Shown here one piece after another: positions 30,581 to 41,692 of a DNA stretch of 64,000 nucleotides. Source of the DNA: Hemicordylus capensis. Taxonomy: Eukaryota > Chordata > Lepidosauria > Squamata > Cordylidae. The position numbers and the translations under genes are program-made. The stretch lies in the NCBI RefSeq assembly GCF_027244095.1, contig NC_069669.1, positions 22,099,501 to 22,163,500 on the forward strand, written 5' to 3'. The notes below the pieces were generated by a model. The model was not told the DNA's origin. It ran no database searches and saw nothing but the letters and a program-made list of their open reading frames with translations. The first letter of the stretch is position 1; every line of letters starts with the position of its first letter.

Positions 30581-30849
30581 CAGTAAGCAGTTCAGACAGT
30601 CTGTGTGAACTGCCCTGAGCCACTCTTGGAAGGGTGGTAAAGAAGTGGAATAAATGATAAGCAAACAACAACAATAATAATAGGCTGCCTCCAGCCTCCG
30701 AGGCAAGAGGCTGCTCAAAATCAGTTGCGGGGGAGCCACCGCAGGAGAGAAGGCATGCAATCACCGCTGGCCTGTGGGAAACTGGTGGGTGACTGCATGG
30801 CACTGTGTATGAAATCCGGCCAGCCTTGGGAAGGCTCTCCCGCCTCCCA

Positions 30850-31260
30850 GGACACCCCGTCTCCTCAAGTGTGGCTTCTTTCTTAAGTTTTGCTCTAGCA
30901 GCCGGCGGAGGCAGGGAAGGGGGCGGCATCCCTGGCCTCCTCGGGGATGACAGCAGCACCGCCCAAGTGGTGGCCAGGCCCAGTTCCCTCTCCTTCAGAG
31001 CAGCAGCAGCAGTGGCAGAGCGCCAGCCCACACAGGTCTGTGTCCCAACAAGACCAACCACCGGTCCCTACGCAGGCACATTTGTGGCGGGATGGGGGGG
31101 GGCATGTGGGGAGCTCTGGCCATGACCGAGGCCGGGGGGGGCGGGGGGGTGCTTTGCTTGAGCAGAGTGGGGCTGCTGTCGCTGGCCTGGACCCAGAGGG
31201 GCTGTGCTGCGTGTCGCAGATCTCAATGTAACTCTGCTGGTGGCGGCACTGAGTGAGTGG
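30850..31260. promoter_or_regulatory. GC-rich patch upstream of SDR42E2
   Basis: A GC-rich stretch of about 400 bp has AGC triplet runs and some CpGs, and lies about 5 kb 5' of the SDR42E2 start codon. It could be an upstream promoter or untranslated exon. No splice site ties it to the gene. Confidence 0.25.
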
Positions 31261-31639
31261 GAAGAGCAGCAGGGAAAGGGACACTGGAAAAGTCAGCCAA
31301 AGTGGAGGGTTTGTTGTTGTGGGGTGTGGTTTTTTTTTTGCAAATTGCAATAGCAGATTTGCAAATTGGATGTGAAATGGGATACCAGGCAGCAGTGGAT
31401 TCCACTCGGTTACTGTGATTCTGCTGCTGCTGCTGCTGCTGAATGACTGTGACTGACTGAGTGGGGAAGAGGGGGGGGAAGAAACATTTTAAAAAATAAA
31501 GGTGGGGGGGGGGAGGCAGCCGTGATCTCCTGCCCTTCAGAGGCTTCCTTATATTATGACTTCCTAAGCAACTGAGATGAAACTCCATCTATGTCGTTCT
31601 GCTGTCTGGTTTGAAATGACATGAGTGGCTATATCTATA

Positions 31640-32745
31640 TCTAACTCATCTAACTCATCTATTTGATTTCTATACCGCCCTTCCAAAAATGGCGTACACA
31701 GAGAAATAACAAATAAATAAATTATCTCTCTTATCTCTCTTTTCTATCTTATCTGTCGACTAAACTGATTGCTAGTAGGTGGCTTCTCTTTCTGCTTGAC
31801 ACAAACCCTTTGCGATACACTTTTGCTGGGGCTGCTTAGCTGCTTCAATGTCAGTGCACAGTCAATGGTCGTGTCCCCCCCCCCCGCCCGACCCATTCAC
31901 TGGTGTGATCATTGTCCTGACACGCAAGAGAGAGGCTGGATGTACAACACGTACAATGGTGTGGGGGAGGCGAAGACGAGAGCCTTTCAGGCTGGCTACG
32001 GGCCGGTCTTATCGGCACCTAGGAGAGATGGTAGCGCAATGGAGCCTCTTTGTTCAGAGGCCGCATGAAAGCGCCAGGTGCCCGGGAGGGTTTGCTGCCG
32101 TCATGCCCGGCTGGAGAAAGTCTCCGAAACATTTGCCAAGTCAGGAGCAACCCAGCTTGGGGTCCTCAGATGTTGGACTGCAAGTCCCATCATCCCCTAG
32201 CTGTAGTCCAACCACATTTGGAAACCCAAAGCTGGGAACTCAGTAGGCCACTTTTGGAACCAGGGTGCTTGACTCGGAGGCCTCTTCATCTGGCTCAGCA
32301 TGATCAACATTATCAACAAAACCTGACAAAACACAGCAACCCACAGCTTAGCACTTGCAGGGCTTTTTAGACTGCTTACAGGGCTTCACGTACATTATGG
32401 CACTGCAGTCTTCACAACAGCCTTGTGAGGAAGGTCAGTACAGGTACCTATTGTAGACTGTGGGAGTAGTGAGGACAGGCAGGAATCCTTCCCAGGCTTC
32501 CCCGCGAGCGACTCTGGGACCGTCTGCACACGAGCAGAGAGCATGGCTGCAATCTGGAATTTCGGGGAGACTTTATTCAAGTTTGCAATTCTACCCATGA
32601 AAGAGATTTTTGGACATATTAATATTTGTAAGGTGTTTATATAGATGAACATTTAGTAGATTTATATTAGTATAGCAATATCGATATATCACAATATTAT
32701 TAGAATTAATTTCTAGCTAATGAATAGATGTATAAAATGCATTTA
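31640..32745. other. intergenic, with L2 end and a hairpin MITE
   Basis: 31640-31720 is an L2-like 3' end in reverse (TTTCTATACCGCCCTTCC). 32158-32243 is a hairpin MITE (GGGGTCCTCAGATGTTGGAC-TGCAAGTCCCATCATC). The rest is unique. Confidence 0.5.
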
Positions 32746-33130
32746 GTTATTTATGTTACTTATTTATATTTATATACTGCCCTTCATCCCAAGAGCCCAG
32801 GGGGGTTAATGACAAGGTAAAAACCATTCAATAAAAACCTGAGCACAGAACACACACAACTAAAAAAACAAAATTAAGAAGAGCAAAGGACAGCTCATTG
32901 GCTAAGAGCCTGGATAAAAAGGGCAGTCTTCTTTTCACTTTCCTCCTAAAGGCTGGGAGAGAGGGAGCCAGGAGGGTCTCAGCTGAGAGCAAGTTCCACA
33001 GCCTGGGGGCAACAACCGAGAAGGCCCCGTCCTGCGTTCGCAACAAACGGGCCTCAGCAGGTGTTGGCTTGCAGAGCAGAGAGCCCTCCCCAGTTCACAA
33101 AAGGTGCCCCTTGGCCCAGTGAGTGGGCTT
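32746..33130 (-). mobile_element. L2-type LINE 3' end with coding tail
   Basis: The minus-strand frame RTQDGAFSVVAPRLWNLLSA and ETLLAPSLPAFRRKVKRRLP is the L2-like ORF2 C-terminus. The 3' end near 32750 carries ATAAATATAAATAAGT. Confidence 0.85.
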
Positions 33131-33346
33131 TCCTCTGAGGGGGCTGCTCAGGTCCTCTTTATGAAGCAGCTGCATGCTCTGCTTTTGAACAACAAGAATC
33201 CCGGTCAACGGCCAGGGACTACTGAAACCTTGCAAGCAGAAGCAACGTGAGTTTCAACTCTGCGTTGTTTGTTGGCGAGACAAAACCATTGTGTGAGAAG
33301 TCCCAAGAACGGGCTGGCCTTTGCAATGTCGCAGTCTTGTTTCCAG

Positions 33347-33901
33347 CAGAGGCGTATCTAGGGAAAATAGTGCCTAGGGCAAGCCCTGAAATTGCGCCCC
33401 CTGTCCAAACATCTGACACCCATCTGATTCTCTGTACATAGTGCCAAACTGAATATGTGTACAGTGACTTATATTATATTAATTTAAAAAAATAATAATT
33501 TTTTTTTACAAAATTAATTTAAAAAAATTAATTAAAAAAATTACCTGTAGCCCCTTCAGGGGGCTTCCTAAAGGCTGTGGGGGGGGGGTCTGCAAAGGTT
33601 TCCCCTCCCCTCTCTGGCCTCTAGGGCCTCGCAGGGACCATTTCAGCATGTGCGGTGGCCTTTTTTAAAAAAAATATATATTTTAAATGGCCACTGAAAA
33701 CAAAATGGCGACTGTGCATGCTCAAATGGCCTCTGTGAGGCCTGGCATGGCCTAGGGCCTCACAGAGGCCATTTGAGCATGCGCGGTGGCCATTTTGTTT
33801 TCAGCAGCCATTTTTTAAATTTTTTTTAGAAAAATGGTGCCCCCCTTCAAGCGGCGCCCGGGGCACGTGCCCTGCCTGCCCTACCCCTAGATACGCCCCT
33901 G
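33347..33901. mobile_element. hAT-type MITE with 8-bp target duplication
   Basis: Ends CAGAGGCGTATCTAGGG and CCCTAGATACGCCCCTG are inverted. GTTTCCAG flanks both sides (33339-33346 and 33902-33909). Internally, 33625-33700 and 33745-33830 form a further inverted pair (CAGCATGTGCGGTGGCC, AGCATGCGCGGTGGCC region). Confidence 0.92.
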
Positions 33902-34171
33902 GTTTCCAGGTTCTTAAAGAGGCCGAGTCCCCCACGCCGCCAAGGTTTGCAGAGAGTTCCATTCAGAGTCAGCAAAAAATGTGCCACCTTGTCTCAAAAG
34001 CGAGTAGAATGGACCAGATAACATCTGGTGCAAAGTCTTTGCTGGAGAAATGGCAGGGCCAGACCGTGGTGGGGAGAGTGGAATTAACTATTACAAGGCT
34101 GGAGAAACGAGACTGGCTGTGTTGGCTGGCTGAGGCCTGAAAGAAAGAAGGCGGGAGGCTGGGCGGGTTTA

Positions 34172-34347
34172 GAAACATAGGAAGCTGCCTTCTACTGAGT
34201 CAGGCCCTTGGTCCATCTAGCTCAGTATAGTCTACACTGACTGGTAGCAGCTCTCCAAGGTTTCAGGCAGCAGCCTCTCTCCCAGCCCTACCTGGAGATG
34301 CTGCCAGGGACTGAACCTGGAGCCTTCCACATGCAAAGCAGGCCATC
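34172..34347 (-). mobile_element. tRNA-Ala-headed SINE, head truncated
   Basis: Reverse copy from ATAGGAAGCTGCCTTCTACT to CCTTCCACATGCAAAGCAGG. First of three related SINEs within 800 bp. Confidence 0.8.
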
Positions 34348-34390
34348 TAGGGAATGCCAGGGAATGCCCACTGCAAGACTCACCCTGGTT

Positions 34391-34690
34391 AGGAACATAG
34401 GAAGCTGCCAAATACTGGGTCAGACCATTGGCCTGTCTTGCTCGGTATTGTCTACCCAGACTGGCAGCGGCTTCTCCAAGGTTGCAGGCAGGAATCCTTC
34501 TCAGCCCTATCTTGGAAATGCCTCCAGGGAGGGAACTTGGGACCTTCTGCTCTTCCTAGAGTGCCTCCATCCCCTGAGGGAAATCTCTCGCAGTGCTCAC
34601 ACTTCTAGTCTCCCATTCATATGTAACCAGGGCACACCCTGCTTAGCTCAGGGGACAAGTCAGGCTTGCCACCACAAGACCAGCTCTCCA
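34391..34690 (-). mobile_element. 5S-rRNA-headed SINE
   Basis: The minus strand starts AGAGCTGGTCTTGTGGTGGC. TGAGCTAAGCAGGGTGTGCC-CTGGTTACATATGAATGGGA resembles 5S rRNA. It ends AGCTTCCTATGTTCC. Confidence 0.82.
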
Positions 34691-34796
34691 CCTCTCCCCT
34701 GATTCCTTCCATATGACCATGGAATGCACTGAATTTCCCAATGGCCAACAACCATGTGGAAATTCCATGTATTCCGGTGGCCCTTTGGAAGGAGGA

Positions 34797-34990
34797 ACAG
34801 AGGAAGCTGCCTTACACCAAATCAGACCATCTAGCTTAGCGTTGTCTACACGGACTGGCAGCATCTCTCCAAGCTTTCGGGCAGGATTCCTTCCCACCCT
34901 ACCTGGAGATGCTGCCAGGGATTAAGCCCGGGGCCTTCTGCATGCAAATCACAGAGTGGGACCTTTACTGGCCATTTAGTCCAACCCCCC
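34797..34990 (-). mobile_element. tRNA-Ala-headed SINE fragment plus CR1-like tail scrap
   Basis: AGGAAGCTGCCTTACACCAA to TTCTGCATGCAAATC is the SINE. CAGAGTGGGACCTTTACTGG-CCATTTAGTCCAACCCC after it resembles the CR1 3' UTR phrase known from birds and reptiles. Confidence 0.6.
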
Positions 34991-35200
34991 CCCGCCCCCA
35001 CTGCAGCACCACCAGCGGAGTCTCGGTTCACCCATGGGCAGCAGGACAGCTTCAAGGTGAGATTACTTTGAAAGTGGTTTGCTTTGTAACTTTACAAAAA
35101 ACTGCATTGCATTTTGCAAAAATTGGATTTTTCTTCATTGCAAAAATGCAATTGCATTTCTATCCCTCGCTTCCTCCACAGAACTCAGGGTGGCAGATAT

Positions 35201-35389
35201 TAGGGTTGCCACTCCGAAGCTGTCCCTGGATAGCCCCCACCCCGCTCCGTATGCTTTCCAATATTTCCCCCAAATGAAGCTATCGACATCTCCAGGGTTG
35301 CTCTCTGTAGCCTCCTGGAAATTGCTGCCAATTCTGGGAGACTCCAGGCCAGTCCAGTCCAATCGGGAGTGGGGAGTTGGCAGTCCTAA
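35201..35389. mobile_element. MITE with TTAGGGTTGCCA termini
   Basis: TAGGGTTGCCACTCC at the left and GGAGTTGGCAGTCCTA at the right are imperfect inverted ends. Relative of 10334-10562. Confidence 0.55.
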
Positions 35390-36342
35390 GCCCAAAGTGC
35401 CAAAAAAGGGGTCCTGGAGTGGTCTCCCATAGCTTTATCATATTTGCAGTATATACGGCTCCATATAAAATCTTGCTGGTGTATGGGTAGGGTTGGGGGT
35501 GGTTTACAAATTAAAACCTTAATTCATATAAAACTATCAAAACTTTAAAATATTACAAACACCTGACAGAATAGGTGCATTTTCAAGAACTGCTTAACAA
35601 CAGCCAGAGACGGGGAGGTTCAGCAGGCAACCATATCATGTTGTGCCCTCTCAGACCTTAGATCTTTTTGAGCCTTCCTGATCAGTACGCTCATAATCAG
35701 AGACTCGCCTGTGGGTGCCCTTCTGAGGCCTTCTGCGGAAGGGTAGGTGGTGACCAAAGAGAGCCGACAGTGCTACCATCCCCTTATCTGCAAGCCCAGC
35801 CCAACACCTGAGCTCTTCTAGGTGCCAGATGATGATCTTTTGTGTTCCCAGATTTCTAATACATTTTCTATCAGTTTTAGCTCCTACGGAAGTGCACACT
35901 GCTGCCTTTCATCAGAGTTTAGACGGCTGTTTTAGTTTAGGACTGCATTTTTGTGCTGTTGCTTTAATCGGGCACCCATTAGCTACCTTGGGATTCCAGT
36001 GTCAAAATGTGGTTAGAGCATCATGCTTTGAATCAGGGATGATGACTCCACTGGATTGTGGCTGGGGAGGAAGGGGGGGGGGCTGCAGTAGTTCAACAGG
36101 GAGGGGAACATGTTACAGCAAAGGGGGCTCTCAGTCACCCATCCAGATCTCCTCCTCAGATTGAATGCCTTCTATCCCACCTCTAACCGTCCCCTCTAAC
36201 ATGGATTTCCCTCCCCGCCACTGCCAGTTTTCACAGAGAGATCTTAATCACAAGGTATGAATGGTCTCCAAAAACATGATCTGCTCAGGTTCTTGTAGAC
36301 CTTCTGTGCTGGAACCTGACACTTTTGATTCATGGCAGAACA

Positions 36343-36591
36343 TTATGGTCCCAAATGCATTCTAAGGTCTCCTTGTTCTCTAGTCAGTGACAGCAAGAAA
36401 AATATTAATTGCAAACCAGTCAACGAAGCTAACGCTCCCTGGGTTTGCATTGTTCTCATCAATTGCCTGTGAGCTTTAGATTCCACAGATCTCCATTCTT
36501 CCTTGGACCACCAGGGTGGGTCCCTACTAGCCCCTTTCTCGTGAGTGTCTTTGTGGAGCAGGTGGCTAAACAGGTGTATCATCATCATCAT
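36343..36591 (-). other. unexplained open frame, 82 codons
   Basis: Minus-strand frame HLFSHLLHKDTHEKGASRDP then PWWSKEEWRSVESKAHRQLM. The frame and amino-acid mix look protein-like rather than random, but I do not recognise a family. There is no clear splice site, and phase does not tie it to VWA3A. It may be a fragment of an unnamed transposon gene. Confidence 0.25.
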
Positions 36592-36599
36592 CCCCTTTA

Positions 36600-37494
36600 G
36601 AAGTTTACTTAGAACAGAAATAGGGACAAAAGGTTTTTATAAAGTAACTCTACTTCTGGTAGAGATAGAGTTGCCTGGGACAAATAAATATTTCATTTAA
36701 TAATTCTACCTCTGAATATCCTAGTCTAGACCACGGTTAAATGTCTAGGTGGCTGGAATATAGGAGAGTCCTATGCTAATATATTTAATCCTGAGATTGT
36801 AATAAAAACAAATATATATTAATGACTGTATATATACAACCATCAACTCTGGAGACATGGGAGTGTTAAAAAAAAGCATGTATAGAGATGCCCATAACAA
36901 TCCACTGGAGTCCTTCTGGAGTAACTGGCTGCTAGTTTGTTAGTAATTGAGTTCTGTCCCTCAAAGAACTAAAATAAGTGTTGCATTTCATCAAAGGGAT
37001 GCTCTTAAGAAATCTTGATCAGCCCACCAGTATAATAATGACCGAAGAGGAGACTATAGAGTAGCCTGATTGAAGCCAAACACATTTCAACCCATTCTTG
37101 CTCTTCCTCAGGGGCAATAATGCATTCATTCCATTCTCCCTGCAAAATACCTTGCTTGATAACTGTCTATCTCCAAATTTGTGCCAGGAAGGATTTTCTC
37201 CTAGTAAACCTTACAATGCTTACAGGCTGATGCCTTAACAGACATGCCACGTGATCCATAATGATATTGTGCAATGTCACAAATTATAACATTACAACAA
37301 CATCATTAGTGATCATGTGGCAGCTGCCAAAAGGCACAGCAAAAAAAGGAGAAAGTAGTCCCAGAAAGTGAGCTTTGGGAAGTAGTTTCTTCAGCTCCAT
37401 AACTCTCAGAGTGGCCTTTTTTTTGTGCCAAGAATGTTCACCAACAATTTGGTTCAGTGCCAATTAGCCACTTGTAAAAGGTGGAGTCTGTACC
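36600..37494. other. intergenic, AT-rich, no feature seen
   Basis: No repeat family, exon or site was recognised. Confidence 0.4.
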
Positions 37495-37496
37495 AA

Positions 37497-37712
37497 TTCC
37501 TGGTGACCACAGAATACAGGAGTGCTTTTACCATGGCCTCCTCCCACACAGTATGAGATGATGCCTTTCAGCATCTTCCTATATTGCTGAATAGAGGTGT
37601 CCTATATACCCGATAGGTGTTTCCCATAGTCTGGGGTACATACCAGCAGGGATTCGAACCAGCAAGCTCTGGCTTGCTAAAGTCATTTCCCCGCTGCACC
37701 ACTGGTCCATAA
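37497..37712 (-). mobile_element. Sauria-type SINE, 3' part eroded
   Basis: The minus strand begins CCAGTGGTGCAGCGGGGAAA and has TGGTTCGAATCCCTGCTGGT (B-box), then CATCTCATACTGTGTGGGAG and the start of the tail. Confidence 0.8.
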
Positions 37713-38640
37713 TAATTCCTACATTTGCTTAAATATCTCCAGATGTGACTGATGTTTGGAACTGCTTTCTGACACATGCGCATTCAAACTAGTGTCGATG
37801 CTTCCCTTTTAAACATTCCTGCCATCCTTGGTAAGGATGCATCGATTAGGAGATGCTGCTCATCCAGGCGCTTTCACTGAGACATGCAAGGCTGTGGCCA
37901 GCCTTCTGCGCTCGGCGGAGCTGCAAAGAAATGAATGGAAGGGCAGCAGTTCCTCATAACCAACCAAAACGTCTATCACCCACGTGTGGATGTGAGATAA
38001 CCTTACCTGTGACTACTAGCCACTGTCCGTGGCATGAGGGGCTCCTGCCCTCCCACCTCCTTGCCCAGAGGGAGAGGTTAAGTGGACAGAAGCGGCTGTT
38101 TGTACATCTGCCACCTGATCCTCTCGCCTGCTCACCTGCACACTCTTCCTCAGAGTTGCAGAGGTGGCGGGATTGAGTCCAGTAAAGGGCATCTTTCCTT
38201 TTGTGCCAGCCCCAGGAAGGTGAGTGAAAAAAGGAAGCCACTCCAGCTGGGATGCATGACCGCTGGAACTTGAGATGGCGTTCTGTTGAGTTTGGAGGAT
38301 CCGTTGTCACATGGCCTGAAGAGGGATGGAGGTGAGGGGCCAAATGCTGCCTTGCCTGATGACCCTTGTGGGGTCATTTTGACCCCTCACAAAAGTGACC
38401 TTTGCAAACTTCGGAAGTGGTGCAGAGGGCAGGAAGGAATCAGCGTGAGGAGAGGTGCTCCTGGCAAAGCTTGCAAGGCTCAGATCAGTCCTGAAGATCT
38501 GCTCCGGTGCTCTGGGGAGCGGGGTACGGCGTCTTGCCACCCGGCTGGCCCCACCAGAGGTGACCTCACCCAGGCCACCCCTGGACCTATCGCACACTGT
38601 GAAGACTGGATTCCTTTCCTTTGCAAAGCATCAACACAAG
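37713..38640. other. intergenic, no gene seen
   Basis: Mixed composition. Several short open frames but none with convincing splice sites or familiar motifs. Confidence 0.35.
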
Positions 38641-38658
38641 CAAAATGTACACGTTTAG

Positions 38659-38870
38659 AATTTAATAAATGATGGCCATTACAATTACGTGAGCGACTTT
38701 TAACACACACAAGGCATAATCAAACTAAGCAGCTATTTGGGTCATATTTTAACAAGTATAATTATACAATTTAATAAATGATGCCCATTACAATTACATG
38801 AGCTACTTTTAACACACACAAGGTATAGTCAAAATAAGCAACTATTTGGGTCATGTTTTAACAAGTATTC
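38659..38870. repeat. 109-bp tandem duplication beside the DIRS fossil
   Basis: Two units start AATTTAATAAATGATGCC at 38659 and 38768 and differ at about ten sites. A third partial copy (TAAGCAGCTATTTGGGTCAT-G) is at 39808-39828, on the other side of the gag fossil. Confidence 0.9.
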
Positions 38871-39807
38871 ATTATCCTTATCTTATACCCGGTAGAGGCT
38901 CTCAAGTTTCTTTGAGGTTGGTGTGGAGGTGTGAAGCACCTCCCAGGCACATTTAGCGGCTCTTGTGATCACTGGCAGCATAGGCAACGCCACAGGAGCA
39001 GTAGACTGAGATTGAAGCATAAAATTATAAACTGGATCATCTATTGTTGCTAGGTGTGAGCGGATATCCAGTCCTAGGGCATCAGCCATCACACGAATGT
39101 GCTTATGGTACGCTTTAAGTTCATCATTTGGAGACTCCGACCTCGGAGGCATTCTGGAGGCCGAAGCCGACGGACGGGGTGTACCCGGAGTCGAAGGGCT
39201 CAAGACATCGTCATAAATAGCCGCCCGAAGGCGAAGAGCCCAGTTTTTTCTTGTCTGCTTCGAGAAGGATAGACAGCTCTTGCAAGAGGAGACATTGTGC
39301 TCCTCACCGAGGCACAACAGACAAAGGCCGTAAAGGTCTTTTGAGGAGAGTTTCGCCCTGCAGCTTTCACACCACTTAAAAGACTTTTTCTCCTCAGCCA
39401 TTTCTAAACTTGGTAGTCAAGTCCGTTCCAGGTCGAAGTCTGGGGATCGTCATCATCCAGTCCGCGTCAATTAGCCAGGGAGTGCCAAGAATCCGTTCCA
39501 CGTCAAAACCCAACAAATTTGCTTTCCAGTCCGTGTCCAAATCCGTGTAGATCAGTCAAATTAAGGATGAACTTTTTTCGCAAGAAGAGAGGAACTTTCC
39601 GACAACTGAGGCGGCAGACCGAGGTCCAAACGCAAAGGCGGTCGGAAAAGAACTGAGGGACTTCGCGCCAAAGGCACGCCTTATATAGAACGCTTCAGCG
39701 TGGGGGCGTGGCTTCGGCGCTTCGACAAGCTCAGGCATGGCTACCGCGTGACTCCTGCGCAGGCGCAGAACCCATTCTTATGGGTATCGACGGATCTCGC
39801 TCCAGAT
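38871..39807 (-). mobile_element. DIRS-type retroelement fossil: 5' region and gag-like start
   Basis: A gag-like frame occupies 38883-39401 on the minus strand. It has a Cys-rich start (KWCESCRAKLSSKDLYGLCL, CLGEEHNVSSCKSCLSF) and a later segment (VALPMLPVITRAAKCAWEVL) like the LAP2-alpha domain, which itself derives from a DIRS-type gag. 39402-39807 is probably the element's 5' leader. The reverse transcriptase, RNase H and tyrosine recombinase regions are absent, so this is a truncated fossil. The gag stretch is still open, which suggests modest age. Confidence 0.7.
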
Positions 39808-39828
39808 TAAGCAGCTATTTGGGTCATG

Positions 39829-40480
39829 CCATCTAGTGTACTGGGAGATATATCACATTCACACCCAAGACTTCAGAGCATTCCCAAGAGTGCAATGGAA
39901 TACGTGCATAAATGGCGCAAACGCTTCGAATACGGCTTCCACGAGAGAAGCGTTGGATGCGTATGTGCAGTGGGGGTCTCCTCATATGCAGTAAAACTGT
40001 CTTCCGCATGGCAATGGACAAAATGTGTTTCTGGTTGCTTTACACTTTTCTAAGGCTGCTTTACACTTCTGTGCTTCCGAGGTTGAACGGGCTTGCCTTG
40101 CTTTTCAGTGCCAATTCCCTAGAGCCGCACGTAGCCAGAATTTGACATCACCTCAAGGGTCTGGTGAATTCAGGCTTCTTATCCGCTGACTTCCCAGGGA
40201 ATGACCATCCTGCGGTCCTCGAAGGCATTTGGACATCAACATTTTGCCCTACCTTGAGGCCGAGAGATTATTTGTATGTATTCAGTACATTTTATATTAC
40301 TAATGGGGAAAGATGATGCTTTCTCCTCTGCTTTTTGGAAAAACCAGCAGCATCTATAGCCAAGAAGATCCCTTTAATTGCTTTTCCTCAAAAGACTCCT
40401 CGTTCTAAGTCAGTCTACCAGAAACCTTTGTACAAGCCCCTAATTCCAATGGGCGGGAGAGCTGGGCTACTTCCGTTCAA
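39829..40480. other. intergenic, no gene seen
   Basis: No repeat family, exon or site was recognised. Confidence 0.35.
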
Positions 40481-40630
40481 GTTCAGTGAAGTGGATACAG
40501 GGAAATAATTTCAGCAGAGAGCGCCAATTGCTTCCCAGAGGGCAGCCTGCGCAGGTGCGCAAGTCTCCAGAAGGGCTTTCCTTGGTCTACCTGGGGGTTG
40601 GACCGAGTCGGCAACTGCGGGTTTCCGGAG

Positions 40631-40796
40631 TCACTGACGTTGCCACCTCTTTGGAGTGCCACCAACATTGGAGGGAAGCTGTCCAGAAAGGTGTTTCCCA
40701 AAACATGCGAGTTTGGATGGATGGGCCCATGAAGCACAGTTTGCGGCAGTGACCTGGTCATTCTGTCGTCTCCTTCGTTGCCTCAGCAACTGCATT
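40631..40796 (-). CDS. candidate terminal exon of VWA3A
   Basis: A pyrimidine-rich acceptor region (TTCCTCATTGTCTGAACAG) ends at 40797. Used directly in phase 0 it gives a 12-codon end, NAVAEATKETTE. Using the CAG seven bases further gives a 52-codon basic end starting LLRQRRRRQNDQVTAANCAS, with its stop at 40631-40633. Position, strand and phase fit the preceding VWA3A exon, but I cannot recognise the sequence, so this is only a proposal. Confidence 0.3.
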
Positions 40797-41628
40797 CTGT
40801 TCAGACAATGAGGAAGGGATGCTTTCATTAGTGAAAGGGAGTTTGTCAAACTTATTTTATTTAAAACATTTCTATCCTGCCTTTAGACAGTTTTCATAAA
40901 AATCTAAAGCCAATGCAAACATCAGTTGGGTCCAGGGGTTTGGCTGAATTGTAAGTCTGGTCTGTTGAAAGTTACTGGATAATGTGTCCTGAATCTACTA
41001 GAACAAAGATCTTCAGCCAGGGGTACTTTGAACGCTCGTAGGGGGTACACAGAACCTCTCCAGCTCATTCGCATGCTATACACGTTGCTCCCTCTCCAGA
41101 AGGAGAGGGGAGGGGGGAGTATCATCTCTTCCCTGTGGGACCTCCCAGACCTCCTGCTCTCTCTGTTCAAGCCCTTCTTTCTTGCCCTTGCTGCTGAATT
41201 CCATTAGCTCCGCCCACCTGGTTGTCTGTTAAGCATCCTCCAAATCCACAAACATTCTGCTCCCTTGAGTTACATGGGGGCAGTCTGGAGGTTGTTTGGC
41301 CTCCTTAGCATTTCCTCCCCGACCCTGGGTTTTTGTGAAACCAACATGTCTGCCGGTTACTCTGAGTCTGCCGGTATCTCTTTCTTGCCTACAAGTTCTT
41401 CAGTTATGTGTGAAGGAGGACCATAACTTTCCCAACTTCTTCAAATATATACAAGATTTCTTACACACTCACTCAGACTTTAAGAACAGAATAATCTAGC
41501 ACAGCACCACACACTTTTTGAAGATGTATCCGTGTACAATTAGTCACCAGTTGCAGATATTTGACAACCACATTGGAACAATCTATAATTATTAAATTTT
41601 GGCAGATTGATTAGATCCAGGGTCCTAC

Positions 41629-41692
41629 CTGGAGGCAGCTGTCTTGGGAAGAATGATTCTTCTGGTTCACATTTCTCTTTTCTAATACTGAT
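41629..41692 (-). CDS. VWA3A: VWA3A exon (last one firmly supported)
   Basis: A 64-bp exon, phase 2/0, acceptor CATTTTAG, donor GTAGGA. It completes an arginine and encodes SVLEKRNVNQKNHSSQDSCL and Q. It ends at a good donor, so at least one more exon should follow at lower coordinates. Confidence 0.78.
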
